A stretch of 42,829 nt of DNA. It comes from a virus. Both the position numbers and the translations under genes were made by a program. Below are positions 1 to 5,850 of the stretch, piece by piece (positions within the stretch are counted from its first letter, which is position 1; every line of letters starts with the position of its first letter). Where the stretch lies: positions 1 through 42,829 of IMG/VR virus record IMGVR_UViG_3300037316_000010; one strand, written 5' to 3'. A model generated the notes under the pieces. That model was not told the DNA's origin and did not search any database. It saw nothing but the letters and a program-made list of their open reading frames with translations.

Positions 1-84
1 AGTGGCTGACGGCCGACCGCCGAAGCCCGACCCAGAGGTTCCACTGGCCCGAGGAGGACGCTCTCTGGACGCCGAACGTGAAGC
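1..84. repeat. Terminal direct repeat (also 42746-42829)
   Basis: Bases 1-84 are identical to 42746-42829, the last bases of the window. This is what a circular or terminally redundant map gives when cut open. The gene starting at 42730 would continue in frame into base 3. The identity is not unique: bases 1-127 are also identical to 1754-1880 inside the paralogous gene. An assembly that broke at this repeat would give the same picture, so circularity is likely but not proven. Confidence 0.9.
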
Positions 85-740
85 CAGAACTCTGCGAGTC
101 CGGTTGGCATGGGATGGAAGAGAAGGACGTGCTCAAGCACCTGCCGGGTGTCGGCGCGGTCCTCTACGAGGTCGAAGTCCGAGGTGAAATAGTTCACGGT
201 GATGACAAGTTCGCCGCCGAGTCGATGCGCTTCAAGTACGTCGTGGGCGAAGCGACCGACCGCAACTTACGGCTTTTCGCGGCGGACTGCGCGGAAGACG
301 TGCTGCCACTGTTCTTGAAGGTCCGTCCCAACGATGACCGTCCGAGGCTGGCTATCGAGGCAGCGCGTCAATTCGCCAACGGAGAAATTGGGGATGCCGC
401 CAGGGCTGCCGCCGGGGATGCCGCCTGGGATGCCGCCGGGGATGCCGCCAGGGCTGCCGCCTGGGATGCCGCCGGGGATGCCGCCAGGGCTGCCGCCGGG
501 GATGCCGCCTGGGATGCCGCCTGGGCTGCTGCGCGGGATGCCGCCTGGGCTGCTGCGGGGGCTGCCGCCTGGGATGCCGCCGGGGCTGCCGCCTGGGATG
601 CCGCCAGGGATGCCGCCAGGGCTGCCGCCTGGGATGCCGCCGGGGATGCCGCCAGGGCTGCCGCCTGGGATGCCGCCGGGGATGCCGCCAGGAGCAAATA
701 CTCCAACTGGCTTGTCGTGCGAATCGAGAGCGACCGATGA
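3..740 (+). CDS. DUF7666-like protein with Ala-rich repeat tail (5' partial)
   Basis: The reading frame is open from base 3 and lacks its start here. If the map is circular it starts at 42730 ([11 protein letters not shown]). The N-terminal ~130 residues show [12 protein letters not shown], the ELCESGWHG motif and a DDRPRLAIEAARQFANGE helix. I recognise these from the phage/actinobacterial DUF7666 family, whose function is unknown. Then follow ~100 residues of a four-residue repeat ([WRGA]-[DA]-A-A), likely a long amphipathic Ala helix, and a conserved tail ending [12 protein letters not shown] paralogue lies at 1723-2433. The stop overlaps the next start (ATGA). Assignment rests on pattern recognition only. 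Confidence 0.75.
   Translation, partial: WLTADRRSPTQRFHWPEEDALWTPNVKPELCESGWHGMEEKDVLKHLPGVGAVLYEVEVRGEIVHGDDKFAAESMRFKYVVGEATDRNLRLFAADCAEDVLPLFLKVRPNDDRPRLAIEAARQFANGEIGDAARAAAGDAAWDAAGDAARAAAWDAAGDAARAAAGDAAWDAAWAAARDAAWAAAGAAAWDAAGAAAWDAARDAARAAAWDAAGDAARAAAWDAAGDAARSKYSNWLVVRIESDR
390..692 (+). repeat. 12-bp minisatellite inside the DUF7666-like gene
   Basis: About 25 imperfect tandem units of the type GGGATGCCGCCN encode the Ala-rich repeat. Because the period is a multiple of three, every frame stays open, which produces long spurious ORFs on both strands. A second array of ~20 units is at 2143-2385. Confidence 0.9.
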
Positions 741-877
741 CCTGCACCCACGAAAACTCCGTGAAATGCCTCCCGTGGGAGCACGTGTGGGACTGCCCGA
801 CGTGTGGCATCTACTTCGAGGACGAGGAACCGGAGGAATGGCATCCTTTCACGGCAGACATGATTCGGCCCGAATGA
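737..877 (+). CDS. Small Cys/His-containing protein
   Basis: A 46-residue protein starting at the ATG that overlaps the stop of the upstream gene (ATGA). It begins MTCTHENSVKC and contains CPTC near residues 20-23, so C3, H5, C11, C20 and C23 could bind zinc. The rest is acidic (FEDEEPEEW). Its stop overlaps the next start at 874. It is part of a translationally coupled chain of small accessory genes; function unknown. Confidence 0.6.
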   Translation: MTCTHENSVKCLPWEHVWDCPTCGIYFEDEEPEEWHPFTADMIRPE

Positions 878-1149
878 ATCACCGCCCCTCCTACGAGTGC
901 TACGTCTCAGGCTGTGACGAGCCGCCCTGCATTGCGGCCTTCAGAGCCCGTGTGAGGGCGCGAGCCAACTTTCAGTACTACGAACGCTCCAAGCCCATAA
1001 AACGCTCTACGCCAGCGGACAGGCGCTCCAAAGAGGACAGGAAACGCCAAGCCGAACGTCAACGAGAGTGGCGAGAGAAGAACCAAGAACGCGCCGCGCA
1101 ACTCATCAAGGCTGCCAATGAGCGAAGGAAGGTGCGCCAAAGTGCCTGA
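874..1149 (+). CDS. Small basic Cys-containing protein
   Basis: 91 residues, starting at the ATG overlapping the preceding stop. The N-terminus YECYVSGCDEPPCIAAFRAR resembles the short Cys-rich motif (HGTxxGYxxxCRCxxC type) of many small actinophage proteins. The C-terminal ~50 residues are strongly basic and helical (RRSKEDRKRQAERQREWREK), suggesting nucleic-acid binding or a coiled coil. Function unknown; the DNA-binding suggestion is inference. Confidence 0.6.
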   Translation: MNHRPSYECYVSGCDEPPCIAAFRARVRARANFQYYERSKPIKRSTPADRRSKEDRKRQAERQREWREKNQERAAQLIKAANERRKVRQSA

Positions 1150-1480
1150 CACGCTAACGATTGCAAGCCTTTTCGACGATCCCCCCATCGTCGTGGAACG
1201 ACCGCTGACGCCCGAAGAACGGTTTGTGAAGTTCCACAATGAGAATCGCCACGTCTACGTAGCCCTGCGTCAGGTAGCTCTCGATTTGGTGGACCGAGGA
1301 CTGGAGCGGTTCTCCATCAACATGTGCTTTGAGGTCGTGCGCTGGCAACAGTTCATCCGAACCCACGACAACACGGCCTACGCCATGAACAACACGTATC
1401 GGTCGCGCTACAGCCGGATGCTCATGGAGAACGAGCCCCGGCTGGCGAATGTCTTTGAAACACGGACCCTGCATGGATGA
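1142..1480 (+). CDS. Conserved phage protein of unknown function
   Basis: 112 residues from the GTG at 1142, which overlaps the upstream gene's end and follows a GAAGGAAGG Shine-Dalgarno. An in-frame ATG at 1118 is the alternative start. The body (HVYVALRQVALDLVDRGLERFS..., then FEVVRWQQF, NNTYRSRYSRMLMENEP and FETR) matches a small family I recall as common in phages and always hypothetical. It is helical and Trp/Arg rich. It overlaps the HTH gene that follows by 8 bases. Confidence 0.7.
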   Translation: MPDTLTIASLFDDPPIVVERPLTPEERFVKFHNENRHVYVALRQVALDLVDRGLERFSINMCFEVVRWQQFIRTHDNTAYAMNNTYRSRYSRMLMENEPRLANVFETRTLHG

Positions 1481-1691
1481 GCGCGACTTCGCCCACGAAC
1501 GCCGCCTTTTGGCGAGTCTGAACCGAAGCATCAAATTCTCTCGCGACGGGGCATCTGAGTTCCTGGAGCAGCGAAAAGCGGTCATCAAACTACTGGATTC
1601 GGCCGGGGTGGACGGGAAACAGATAGCGCAGTGGGCCGGGGTCAGCGCGATGATCGTGTCGAGAGTTCTCAACGAAAAAGAGGAAAAATGA
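1473..1691 (+). CDS. Small helix-turn-helix protein
   Basis: 72 residues from the ATG at 1473. The C-terminal half contains a helix-turn-helix: helix GKQIAQWAG, turn and recognition helix SAMIVSRVLNE (residues ~48-68). The N-terminal half is a charged helix. It is probably a DNA-binding regulator or replication accessory factor; the target is unknown. It overlaps the upstream gene, and its TGA overlaps the ATG of the 12-codon mini-ORF at 1688. Confidence 0.65.
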   Translation: MDERDFAHERRLLASLNRSIKFSRDGASEFLEQRKAVIKLLDSAGVDGKQIAQWAGVSAMIVSRVLNEKEEK

Positions 1692-1726
1692 CTGAAAACC
1701 AAAGTCTCGGGGGTGGGAGCGAATGA
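1688..1726 (+). CDS. Coupling mini-ORF ([12 protein letters not shown]), copy A
   Basis: 12 codons. The start overlaps the HTH gene stop and the stop overlaps the ATG at 1723. The coding part NQSLGGGSE recurs in mini-ORFs ending at 2843 and 4071. It is more likely a translation-coupling leader than a functional peptide. Confidence 0.45.
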   Translation: MTENQSLGGGSE

Positions 1727-1735
1727 GTGAGGAAC
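1695..1735 (+). repeat. 41-bp translation-start cassette, copy A
   Basis: A 41-bp perfect repeat also at 2812-2852 and 4040-4080. Each copy contains the end of a mini-ORF, a G-rich Shine-Dalgarno stretch (GGGGGTGGGAGCGA), the start codon and the codons for MSEE of the following gene. The three proteins then diverge completely. It acts, at least formally, as a portable ribosome-binding and start module. Confidence 0.9.
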
Positions 1736-2433
1736 TTCAAGGACCGCTCTACAAGTGGCTGACGGCCGACCGCCGAAGCCCGACCCAGAGGTTCCACTGG
1801 CCCGAGGAGGACGCTCTCTGGACGCCGAACGTGAAGCCAGAACTCTGCGAGTCCGGTTGGCATGGGATGGAAGAGAAGGATGTGCTCGCTCACCTGCCCG
1901 GTATCGACGCAGTGCTCTACGAGGTCGAAGTCCGAGGTGAGATAGTCAAGGGTGATGACAAGTTCGCCGCGGAGTCGATGAGGTTCAAGTACGTCGTGGG
2001 CGAAGCCACCGAACGCAACCTACGACTGTTCGCGGCGGACTGCGCCGAGGATGTTCTGCCACTCTTCTTGAAGGTCCGACCGGATGATGAGCGTCCGAGG
2101 CTGGCTATCCAGGCAACTCGTCAATTCGCCAACGGTGAAATTGGGGCTGCTGCGCGGGATGCTGCGCGGGCTGCCGCCTGGGATGCCGCCTGGGCTGCCG
2201 CCTGGGATGCCGCCTGGGCTGCCGCCGGGGCTGCCGCCTGGGATGCCGCCGGGGCTGCCGCCGGGGATGCCGCCGGGGATGCCGCCAGGGATGCCGCCAG
2301 GGCTGCCGCCAGGGCTGCCGCCGGGGATGCCGCCTGGGATGCCGCCTGGGATGCCGCCTGGGCTGCCGCCTGGGATGCCGCCAGGAGCAAATACTCCAAC
2401 TGGCTTGTCGTGCGAATCGAGAGCGACCGATGA
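1723..2433 (+). CDS. DUF7666-like protein with Ala-rich repeat tail, complete paralogue
   Basis: 236 residues. It starts [16 protein letters not shown] at the ATG inside the 41-bp cassette. It has the same order as the protein at the window start: DUF7666-like N-terminal domain (residues ~8-140), four-residue Ala-rich repeats (~141-221) and the tail [11 protein letters not shown]. Bases 1754-1880 are identical to 1-127 and divergence increases afterwards, which points to a recent tandem duplication or conversion. The repeat number differs from the other copy (about 20 versus 25 units). Function unknown. Confidence 0.75.
   Translation: MSEELQGPLYKWLTADRRSPTQRFHWPEEDALWTPNVKPELCESGWHGMEEKDVLAHLPGIDAVLYEVEVRGEIVKGDDKFAAESMRFKYVVGEATERNLRLFAADCAEDVLPLFLKVRPDDERPRLAIQATRQFANGEIGAAARDAARAAAWDAAWAAAWDAAWAAAGAAAWDAAGAAAGDAAGDAARDAARAAARAAAGDAAWDAAWDAAWAAAWDAARSKYSNWLVVRIESDR
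2143..2385 (+). repeat. 12-bp minisatellite, second copy
   Basis: About 20 units of the 12-bp motif (GGGATGCCGCCT and variants) encode (W/R/G/A)(D/A)AA. It differs in unit order and number from the array at 390-692. Confidence 0.9.
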
Positions 2434-2504
2434 CCCCCACTCCCGATGTATCACCCCCAGCCGAAAACGAAAATCTTCCGGCGCTACGAGAGGAGAGCAA
2501 ATGA
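2430..2504 (+). CDS. Duplicated 24-residue mini-protein, copy 1
   Basis: ATG overlaps the previous stop and TGA overlaps the next ATG (2501). The product begins [19 protein letters not shown] and ends REESK. A near-identical copy is at 2731-2805 with a GTG start. The frame is conserved in both copies, as is the overlap at each end. The ORF also carries the GAGAGGAGAG Shine-Dalgarno of the following gene. It could be a real peptide or a coupling leader. Confidence 0.45.
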   Translation: MTPTPDVSPPAENENLPALREESK

Positions 2505-2507
2505 GCG
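2431..2507 (+). repeat. 77-bp direct repeat (second copy 2732-2808)
   Basis: Two copies, 301 bp apart, differ at only two positions (T/C near the start, A/G in the last codon before the stop). Each spans the 24-residue mini-ORF plus the start of the next gene (ATGAGCG). The gene at 2501-2734 lies between them, so the unit looks like a duplicated leader flanking a cassette. Confidence 0.9.
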
Positions 2508-2734
2508 CAAAGAGGCGGCGCGTCGAGGTGAAGTGGATTGACGCCTGCACGCCGACGACTCACTGGAACCCCGGCATCATTCTGGAGCCCGACAAGATCG
2601 TGAGCGTGGGACTGTTGAAGAAGAAGTCGAAGTCGGCGGTGGTCCTCATCCAGTCCGACGCCGATGGAGGAAGTCAGGGCGGCTTCTTGGTCATCCCTCG
2701 CGGCGCCGTCAAGAAGATTAGGAGACTCAAGTGA
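2501..2734 (+). CDS. Small basic protein of unknown function
   Basis: 77 residues starting [18 protein letters not shown], from the ATG overlapping the mini-ORF stop and preceded by GAGAGGAG. It looks like a compact beta-rich domain ([36 protein letters not shown]), with the feel of an SH3/Sm-like or DUF-type small domain of phage genomes. It sits between the two 77-bp repeats. Function unknown. Confidence 0.65.
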   Translation: MSAKRRRVEVKWIDACTPTTHWNPGIILEPDKIVSVGLLKKKSKSAVVLIQSDADGGSQGGFLVIPRGAVKKIRRLK

Positions 2735-2805
2735 CCCCCACCCCCGATGTATCACCCCCAGCCGAAAACGAAAATCTTCCGGCGCTACGAGAGGAGAGCG
2801 AATGA
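2731..2805 (+). CDS. Duplicated 24-residue mini-protein, copy 2
   Basis: GTG start overlapping the previous TGA (GTGA). The product is identical to copy 1 apart from the last residue (REESE instead of REESK) and the start codon. The stop overlaps the ATG of the next mini-ORF at 2802. Confidence 0.45.
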   Translation: MTPTPDVSPPAENENLPALREESE

Positions 2806-2843
2806 GCGACAAAAACCAAAGTCTCGGGGGTGGGAGCGAATGA
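2802..2843 (+). CDS. Coupling mini-ORF ([13 protein letters not shown]), copy B
   Basis: 13 codons, overlapping both neighbours by ATGA. It contains most of the second 41-bp cassette (2812-2852). A leader role is more likely than a protein role. Confidence 0.4.
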   Translation: MSDKNQSLGGGSE

Positions 2844-2852
2844 GTGAGGAAC
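2812..2852 (+). repeat. 41-bp translation-start cassette, copy B
   Basis: Perfect copy of 1695-1735; provides the Shine-Dalgarno, ATG and first codons (MSEE) of the gene at 2840. Confidence 0.9.
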
Positions 2853-3022
2853 CGCGAATTTGGAAAGAGTCGGGTTTAGCCCCGCCACTAAATTTAGTCG
2901 GGAGCCTAAATCAACCTGAATCCCTGTCGGCCCCCCAAGAGCCGGGATGGCGGAATCACCCGGTGATGAAGAGGTGGAGAGTGTGGAAGAAGCCAGTCCA
3001 CAAAGGCGGGCAGACGAAATGA
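2840..3022 (+). CDS. Small protein of unknown function
   Basis: 60 residues, MSEEPRIWKESGLAPP at the N-terminus from the 41-bp cassette, rich in Pro and Trp and ending in a basic tail (MKRWRVWKKPVHKGGQTK). It overlaps the secreted protein gene at its 3' end (ATGA at 3019). No family recognised. Confidence 0.5.
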   Translation: MSEEPRIWKESGLAPPLNLVGSLNQPESLSAPQEPGWRNHPVMKRWRVWKKPVHKGGQTK

Positions 3023-3777
3023 AGCGCGCCCTAGCAATCGCGGTGGCGGGAGCGAGTCTTTGGATGGCGGCTCCGGCTGCCGCGTCGAGCCGGTATCAGG
3101 CCTTCGGAAACCTGACCTACAACGACTGCCAGTATGAGGCGGCAGCCAACTTGGTCCTCTATCACGACGCGCGCGCGAAGATCACGACGGGCGAGGTGCT
3201 GCGCGCCTGGCGCAAGTACCGAATAGTCGGGCCTGCAGCCACGCCGGGCGGGCTGGATTTCCTCGAGAATGTCGGGTTCGCGGGCTGGCGGGTCTCGAGC
3301 GCGAGGGTGACCAGCTCGCGATCGGCAATCATCGCGGCGGCGAACTCGGGGGGCGTGTTCGCTGCACTTGGCTGGGGCCACGCGGTCGCGGTGATTCATG
3401 CGAACGCGCGAAAACTCGTTGTCGTGGATGACGGCATCGATCCGCCGATGGAGTGGGGTGACTTCCACCAGTTCTTCGACACGCCCGGCACGACGCTTTA
3501 CGCGCTGACCTGGGCGCGAACCTCCACGGAGCAGGTGAATTTCGACGGGACCTCGACCACGAGCGACTCGCCGACCTCGATGGCTTCGATCGTCGAGGCG
3601 ACTGGTTCGACGGTCGCGCTGCCCGCGAATGTCTTCGTGAACGATGGCTACGCGTTCCAGGGTTGGTCGAGCGATGACTCGAACCGAGTGCAGTACGCCA
3701 ATGGCGCGAATTACACGTTCACCAGGGGCGCGACGCTCTACGCCGTCTGGACCTATTGCGGTACGATGTGCACCTAG
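3019..3777 (+). CDS. Secreted papain/C39-like protein with InlB-type repeat
   Basis: 252 residues. The start at 3019 (ATGA overlap) gives a clean Sec signal peptide, MKRALAIAVAGASLWMAAPA, with probable cleavage near A22/S23; an upstream in-frame ATG (2947) would bury it. The mature protein has a Cys-His layout typical of papain-fold C39-like proteins: NDCQYEAAANL (C37), GWGHAVAV (H121) and VVVDDG (D136/137). The C-terminal ~60 residues (GYAFQGWSSDDSN to GATLYAVW) look like an InlB B-repeat/Listeria-Bacteroides repeat, usually found on surface proteins. Likely exported and acting at the cell envelope. Enzyme activity is inferred, not shown. It may modify the host surface or exclude other phages. 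Confidence 0.7.
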   Translation: MKRALAIAVAGASLWMAAPAAASSRYQAFGNLTYNDCQYEAAANLVLYHDARAKITTGEVLRAWRKYRIVGPAATPGGLDFLENVGFAGWRVSSARVTSSRSAIIAAANSGGVFAALGWGHAVAVIHANARKLVVVDDGIDPPMEWGDFHQFFDTPGTTLYALTWARTSTEQVNFDGTSTTSDSPTSMASIVEATGSTVALPANVFVNDGYAFQGWSSDDSNRVQYANGANYTFTRGATLYAVWTYCGTMCT

Positions 3778-3833
3778 AAAGGGGCCGGGTCGCCGAATGG
3801 GTCGGGCTCGAATTATGACTAGAAAGGTCAACA

Positions 3834-4025
3834 ATGGCTGATATGGACCGAATTGCGAATTACTACACTGATTCATCCAGGGAATGGGCGAGCCACCAGG
3901 TAGTCGAGGGTCGGCGTGAAGAATACGACCGCGATTTCTGGCGAACACTGGCCGATGCAAACAGGCGCGACAACATCGATCGCGCTCTAAGGGTTATCGA
4001 TTCAGGAGGTCGCCTAGATGTGTGA
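3834..4025 (+). CDS. Small acidic/basic helical protein, unknown
   Basis: 63 residues, MADMDRIANYYTDSSREWAS at the N-terminus, preceded by AGAAAGG. Helical and charged throughout. No family recognised. The 56 bases before it hold no other gene that I can support. Confidence 0.6.
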   Translation: MADMDRIANYYTDSSREWASHQVVEGRREEYDRDFWRTLADANRRDNIDRALRVIDSGGRLDV

Positions 4026-4071
4026 GTCGGCCCCAATGAAAAACCAAAGTCTCGGGGGTGGGAGCGAATGA
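4018..4071 (+). CDS. Coupling mini-ORF ending NQSLGGGSE, copy C
   Basis: 17 codons ([17 protein letters not shown]) beginning inside the end of the upstream gene; an internal ATG at 4036 would give 11 codons. The stop overlaps the ATG at 4068. Third instance of the same leader peptide. Confidence 0.4.
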   Translation: MCESAPMKNQSLGGGSE

Positions 4072-4080
4072 GTGAGGAAC
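4040..4080 (+). repeat. 41-bp translation-start cassette, copy C
   Basis: Perfect copy of 1695-1735; supplies Shine-Dalgarno, ATG and MSEE codons of the gene at 4068. Confidence 0.9.
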
Positions 4081-4598
4081 TGGAAAACGACGTGAAATTA
4101 GAGTGGCGAGAGAACGAGGACGGCTGCTGGGAATACGGAGCCGTGGTCGATTACGGCGAGTTCGAGTCGCACCTTGGCATTGAACTCGTCACGCTGCTAG
4201 AAGGCACTGTCGGTCAACATGAGGGCTGGTGCGTGACCCACGACCACGAGAATGACGGATGGTTCGGTCCGTTGTACGCGACTCGTGAAGAAGCGATGGA
4301 GGCGTGCGTCCGCGTTCACGACGCGCTTTACCCACAATTCATCGCATCCCTCCGCGCTCGCCCCCAAGAGCCGGGAGAGAAGGAGAACTTCCACACGTTG
4401 CGAGTGAGCGTGGAGAACGATTGGCTGCGGACGAAGTTCACTTGCGCCGCAGTCGGCACAAATCCACAAAACCTCGCTCATTGGATATCGAGAACCGACT
4501 GCCAGGATTCGTCTTGCGCGTCTCGCTGGTCATTCTCACGCATGGCCACCAGACACACGTGTACGGCCTTCCCGAGCCCGGCACCGAGTGTCATGTAG
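4068..4598 (+). CDS. Hypothetical protein running into the convergent operon
   Basis: 176 residues from the 41-bp cassette. The first ~105 residues look like a genuine small domain (GCWEYGAVVDYGEFES, EGWCVTHDHENDGWFGPLYA, then EEAMEACVRVHDALYP). The last ~70 residues are low-quality sequence (Ser/Cys/Arg rich, ending FPSPAPSVM) that lies antisense to leftward ORFs at 4478-4609 and 4197-4481. The real gene probably lost its original 3' end at a recombination joint near 4400-4480 and now reads through foreign DNA to the next stop. Function unknown. Confidence 0.55.
   Translation: MSEELENDVKLEWRENEDGCWEYGAVVDYGEFESHLGIELVTLLEGTVGQHEGWCVTHDHENDGWFGPLYATREEAMEACVRVHDALYPQFIASLRARPQEPGEKENFHTLRVSVENDWLRTKFTCAAVGTNPQNLAHWISRTDCQDSSCASRWSFSRMATRHTCTAFPSPAPSVM
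4197..4481 (-). CDS. Possible zinc-motif ORF antisense to 4068-4598
   Basis: 94 residues, starting MSEVLWICADCGASELRPQ with a CxxC pair (C8, C11), coupled by ATGA to the leftward ORF upstream. The N-terminal ~40 residues look plausible. The remainder is antisense to the well-formed part of the rightward gene and is probably read-through. Either the leftward operon was truncated here or the start is fortuitous. Confidence 0.3.
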   Translation of the reverse strand: MSEVLWICADCGASELRPQPIVLHAHSQRVEVLLLSRLLGASAEGCDELWVKRVVNADARLHRFFTSRVQRTEPSVILVVVGHAPALMLTDSAF

Positions 4599-4609
4599 AG
4601 AGCCCACAT
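4478..4609 (-). CDS. Small leftward ORF, possibly membrane-associated
   Basis: 43 residues, MWALYMTLGAGLGKAVHVCL followed by a polar tail. The start overlaps the stop of the 4609-4893 gene (TGATG), the coupling style of this operon. It overlaps the 3' end of the convergent gene at 4068-4598. One weak hydrophobic stretch; function unknown. Confidence 0.4.
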   Translation of the reverse strand: MWALYMTLGAGLGKAVHVCLVAMRENDQRDAQDESWQSVLDIQ

Positions 4610-4893
4610 CAGACGCCACCAGCCAATTTGAGCGCGTTAGCGTGGCCTTCTAGCGCCTGCGCTTCGGTCGAATAGCGGTCCTGGAATTGATCGTGAGGAC
4701 CGCCGAAAATCATTGTCTCAAAGATGAGAGGGGCGCCGCCAAAGAACGCATGGTCGAGCCCGAGCCACACTGTCGAGATATGAACGTCGCCAATGTAATC
4801 CTCGGCTACACGTCGCGCTGATTGGGACTCAAACTTCGTCGCCCATTCTATCAGCGTCATTGGCGAACCGTCGCGGTCAAAATACCTTGTCAT
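4609..4893 (-). CDS. Conserved small phage protein
   Basis: 94 residues, starting MTRYFDRDGSPMTLIEWATK, then ISTVWLGLDHAFFGGAPLIF, ETMIFGG and DRYSTEAQALEGH. I recognise this pattern (MTRYxDxDG, STVWLGxDHxF, PLIFETMxF, DRYxTExxALxGH) as a widespread small family in phages and prophages with no assigned function. It is the best-supported gene of the leftward operon, and shows that the leftward strand is genuinely coding here. The start overlaps the stop of the upstream gene (ATGA). Confidence 0.85.
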   Translation of the reverse strand: MTRYFDRDGSPMTLIEWATKFESQSARRVAEDYIGDVHISTVWLGLDHAFFGGAPLIFETMIFGGPHDQFQDRYSTEAQALEGHANALKLAGGV

Positions 4894-5075
4894 TTCAGAA
4901 CCTCCTTACAAATCGCGCAATTCACACGCCCATCGAAAGTTACAGCGGTGATTCGCTGGTTCCACCGGCTAATCGTTGTGTCTATCCCACAACCCAGACA
5001 CACCAGTTTCTCTCCACTTTCACCTGACGGGATGCAGAAACCGTGAACGAGTGATTTGGGGGTGTAGGTTTTCAT
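4890..5075 (-). CDS. Small zinc-ribbon-like protein
   Basis: 61 residues with CLGCG (middle) and CAICK (C-terminus), giving a C-x2-C...C-x2-C zinc-ribbon arrangement. The start is preceded, on the minus strand, by AAAGGAAA. Conserved small phage zinc-finger proteins of this type have no defined role. Confidence 0.65.
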   Translation of the reverse strand: MKTYTPKSLVHGFCIPSGESGEKLVCLGCGIDTTISRWNQRITAVTFDGRVNCAICKEVLK

Positions 5076-5094
5076 TTCATTTTCCTTTCGTCGT

Positions 5095-5129
5095 GTTCTA
5101 GAGCCGATCTGGTGAGCGCGCTCTAGAAC
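5095..5129 (-). other. Intergenic stem-loop in the leftward operon
   Basis: Perfect 10-bp inverted repeat GTTCTAGAGC / GCTCTAGAAC with a 15-base loop, overlapping the stop of the 5123-5332 gene. No T-run follows in the leftward direction, so it is more likely an RNA-processing or stabilising hairpin, or a protein-binding site, than a classical terminator. Confidence 0.6.
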
Positions 5130-5332
5130 TGTTCTGCTATTGGATCGAGCGTTTCGGCTTGACGGTAGAGCTCGGCGGCGTCGTAGGCGGCCAATCCATA
5201 CCTCTCGGCCTTCCCCGTCTTGCCCCGTGCGCGCAGGTCGGTTGCAATGTCTTCACACTGCACAATGAATGCGTCGAGCTCGTTTAGGAACTTGTTAAGC
5301 GTGTCGCGGTTTCCAGTCAATTGCATTTTCAT
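5123..5332 (-). CDS. Small helical protein of leftward operon
   Basis: 69 residues, MKMQLTGNRDTLNKFLNEL..., helical with a possible coiled coil, preceded by ACTGAAAAGGGAGAATG. The same leader wording (ACTGAAAAGGGGAGAATG) precedes the gene at 5432-5599, so the ribosome-binding region has been duplicated. Unknown function. Confidence 0.65.
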   Translation of the reverse strand: MKMQLTGNRDTLNKFLNELDAFIVQCEDIATDLRARGKTGKAERYGLAAYDAAELYRQAETLDPIAEQF

Positions 5333-5370
5333 TCTCCCTTTTCAGTTGAGGTGGATACTTCATACATCGT

Positions 5371-5416
5371 GCCCTGGTGACCTCTCGCTGGTCGCGGCGA
5401 CTGTTCGCGCCAGGGC
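5371..5416 (-). other. Inverted repeat between leftward genes
   Basis: GCCCTGG at 5371-5377 pairs with CCAGGGC at 5410-5416 around a ~32-base GC-rich loop. It lies in the 99-base gap between two leftward genes; possible hairpin of unknown role. Confidence 0.35.
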
Positions 5417-5431
5417 TGTTGAACCGTGGTG

Positions 5432-5599
5432 CTAGTTGCCTCCGTTGGTGAGATCGCTGATTAGCGCGCGGACCTGTTCGCGCAGATCGCGAGCATGGGC
5501 CAGCAACAGCGGCGTATTGTCACGGTTGGTGACGGCTAGGGTCACTGCCTGGTCACGGATTGCGTACACCTGGTCCTGTAGTTCAGTGCTCATGTTCAT
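5432..5599 (-). CDS. Small helical protein, first gene of leftward operon
   Basis: 55 residues from the ATG at 5599 (MNMSTELQDQVYAIRDQAVT). The longer in-frame start at 5644 is rejected because AAGGGGAGA sits just before 5599. Mostly one long helix, with HARDLREQVRALISDLTN at the C-terminus. Unknown function. A candidate promoter lies 45 bases upstream. Confidence 0.6.
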   Translation of the reverse strand: MNMSTELQDQVYAIRDQAVTLAVTNRDNTPLLLAHARDLREQVRALISDLTNGGN

Positions 5600-5643
5600 T
5601 CTCCCCTTTTCAGTTGATGTCATGAGAACAAAGTACAGACCCA

Positions 5644-5672
5644 ATCACAACAGATTCACTAATCGCTGACAA
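5644..5672 (-). promoter_or_regulatory. Candidate leftward promoter
   Basis: On the minus strand: TTGTCA, 17 bases, TGTGAT, 45 bases before the start at 5599. Matches to the sigma70 consensus are 5/6 and 4/6. The 251 bases between 5600 and 5850 are AT-rich and contain no gene I can support. Confidence 0.4.
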
Positions 5673-5850
5673 TTCGCGAACAACTTATCTATACAGAATA
5701 TCTTTCATGCTCGATTCACGAAGGTTTTGGACCGGCGCGAATTCACTGAAATCCCTGGTCATCTAGTGGCACAATATCCCAGCTGCAACGATAAAACGCT
5801 CAGAATCGAATCGTAGAGCGTCGGATTAGGCATTGTACGGACAAAACCGC

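Noticed and set aside
334-873. Collagen-like Pro-Pro-Gly reading frame and matching long minus-strand frames across the minisatellite
   Set aside because: A 12-bp tandem repeat keeps all six frames open. Only the DUF7666-like frame has a conserved N-terminal domain and coupled start and stop.
3031-3960. Long minus-strand frame opposite the secreted papain-like gene
   Set aside because: Arg/His-rich antisense shadow; the plus strand has a signal peptide, catalytic motifs and correct coupling.
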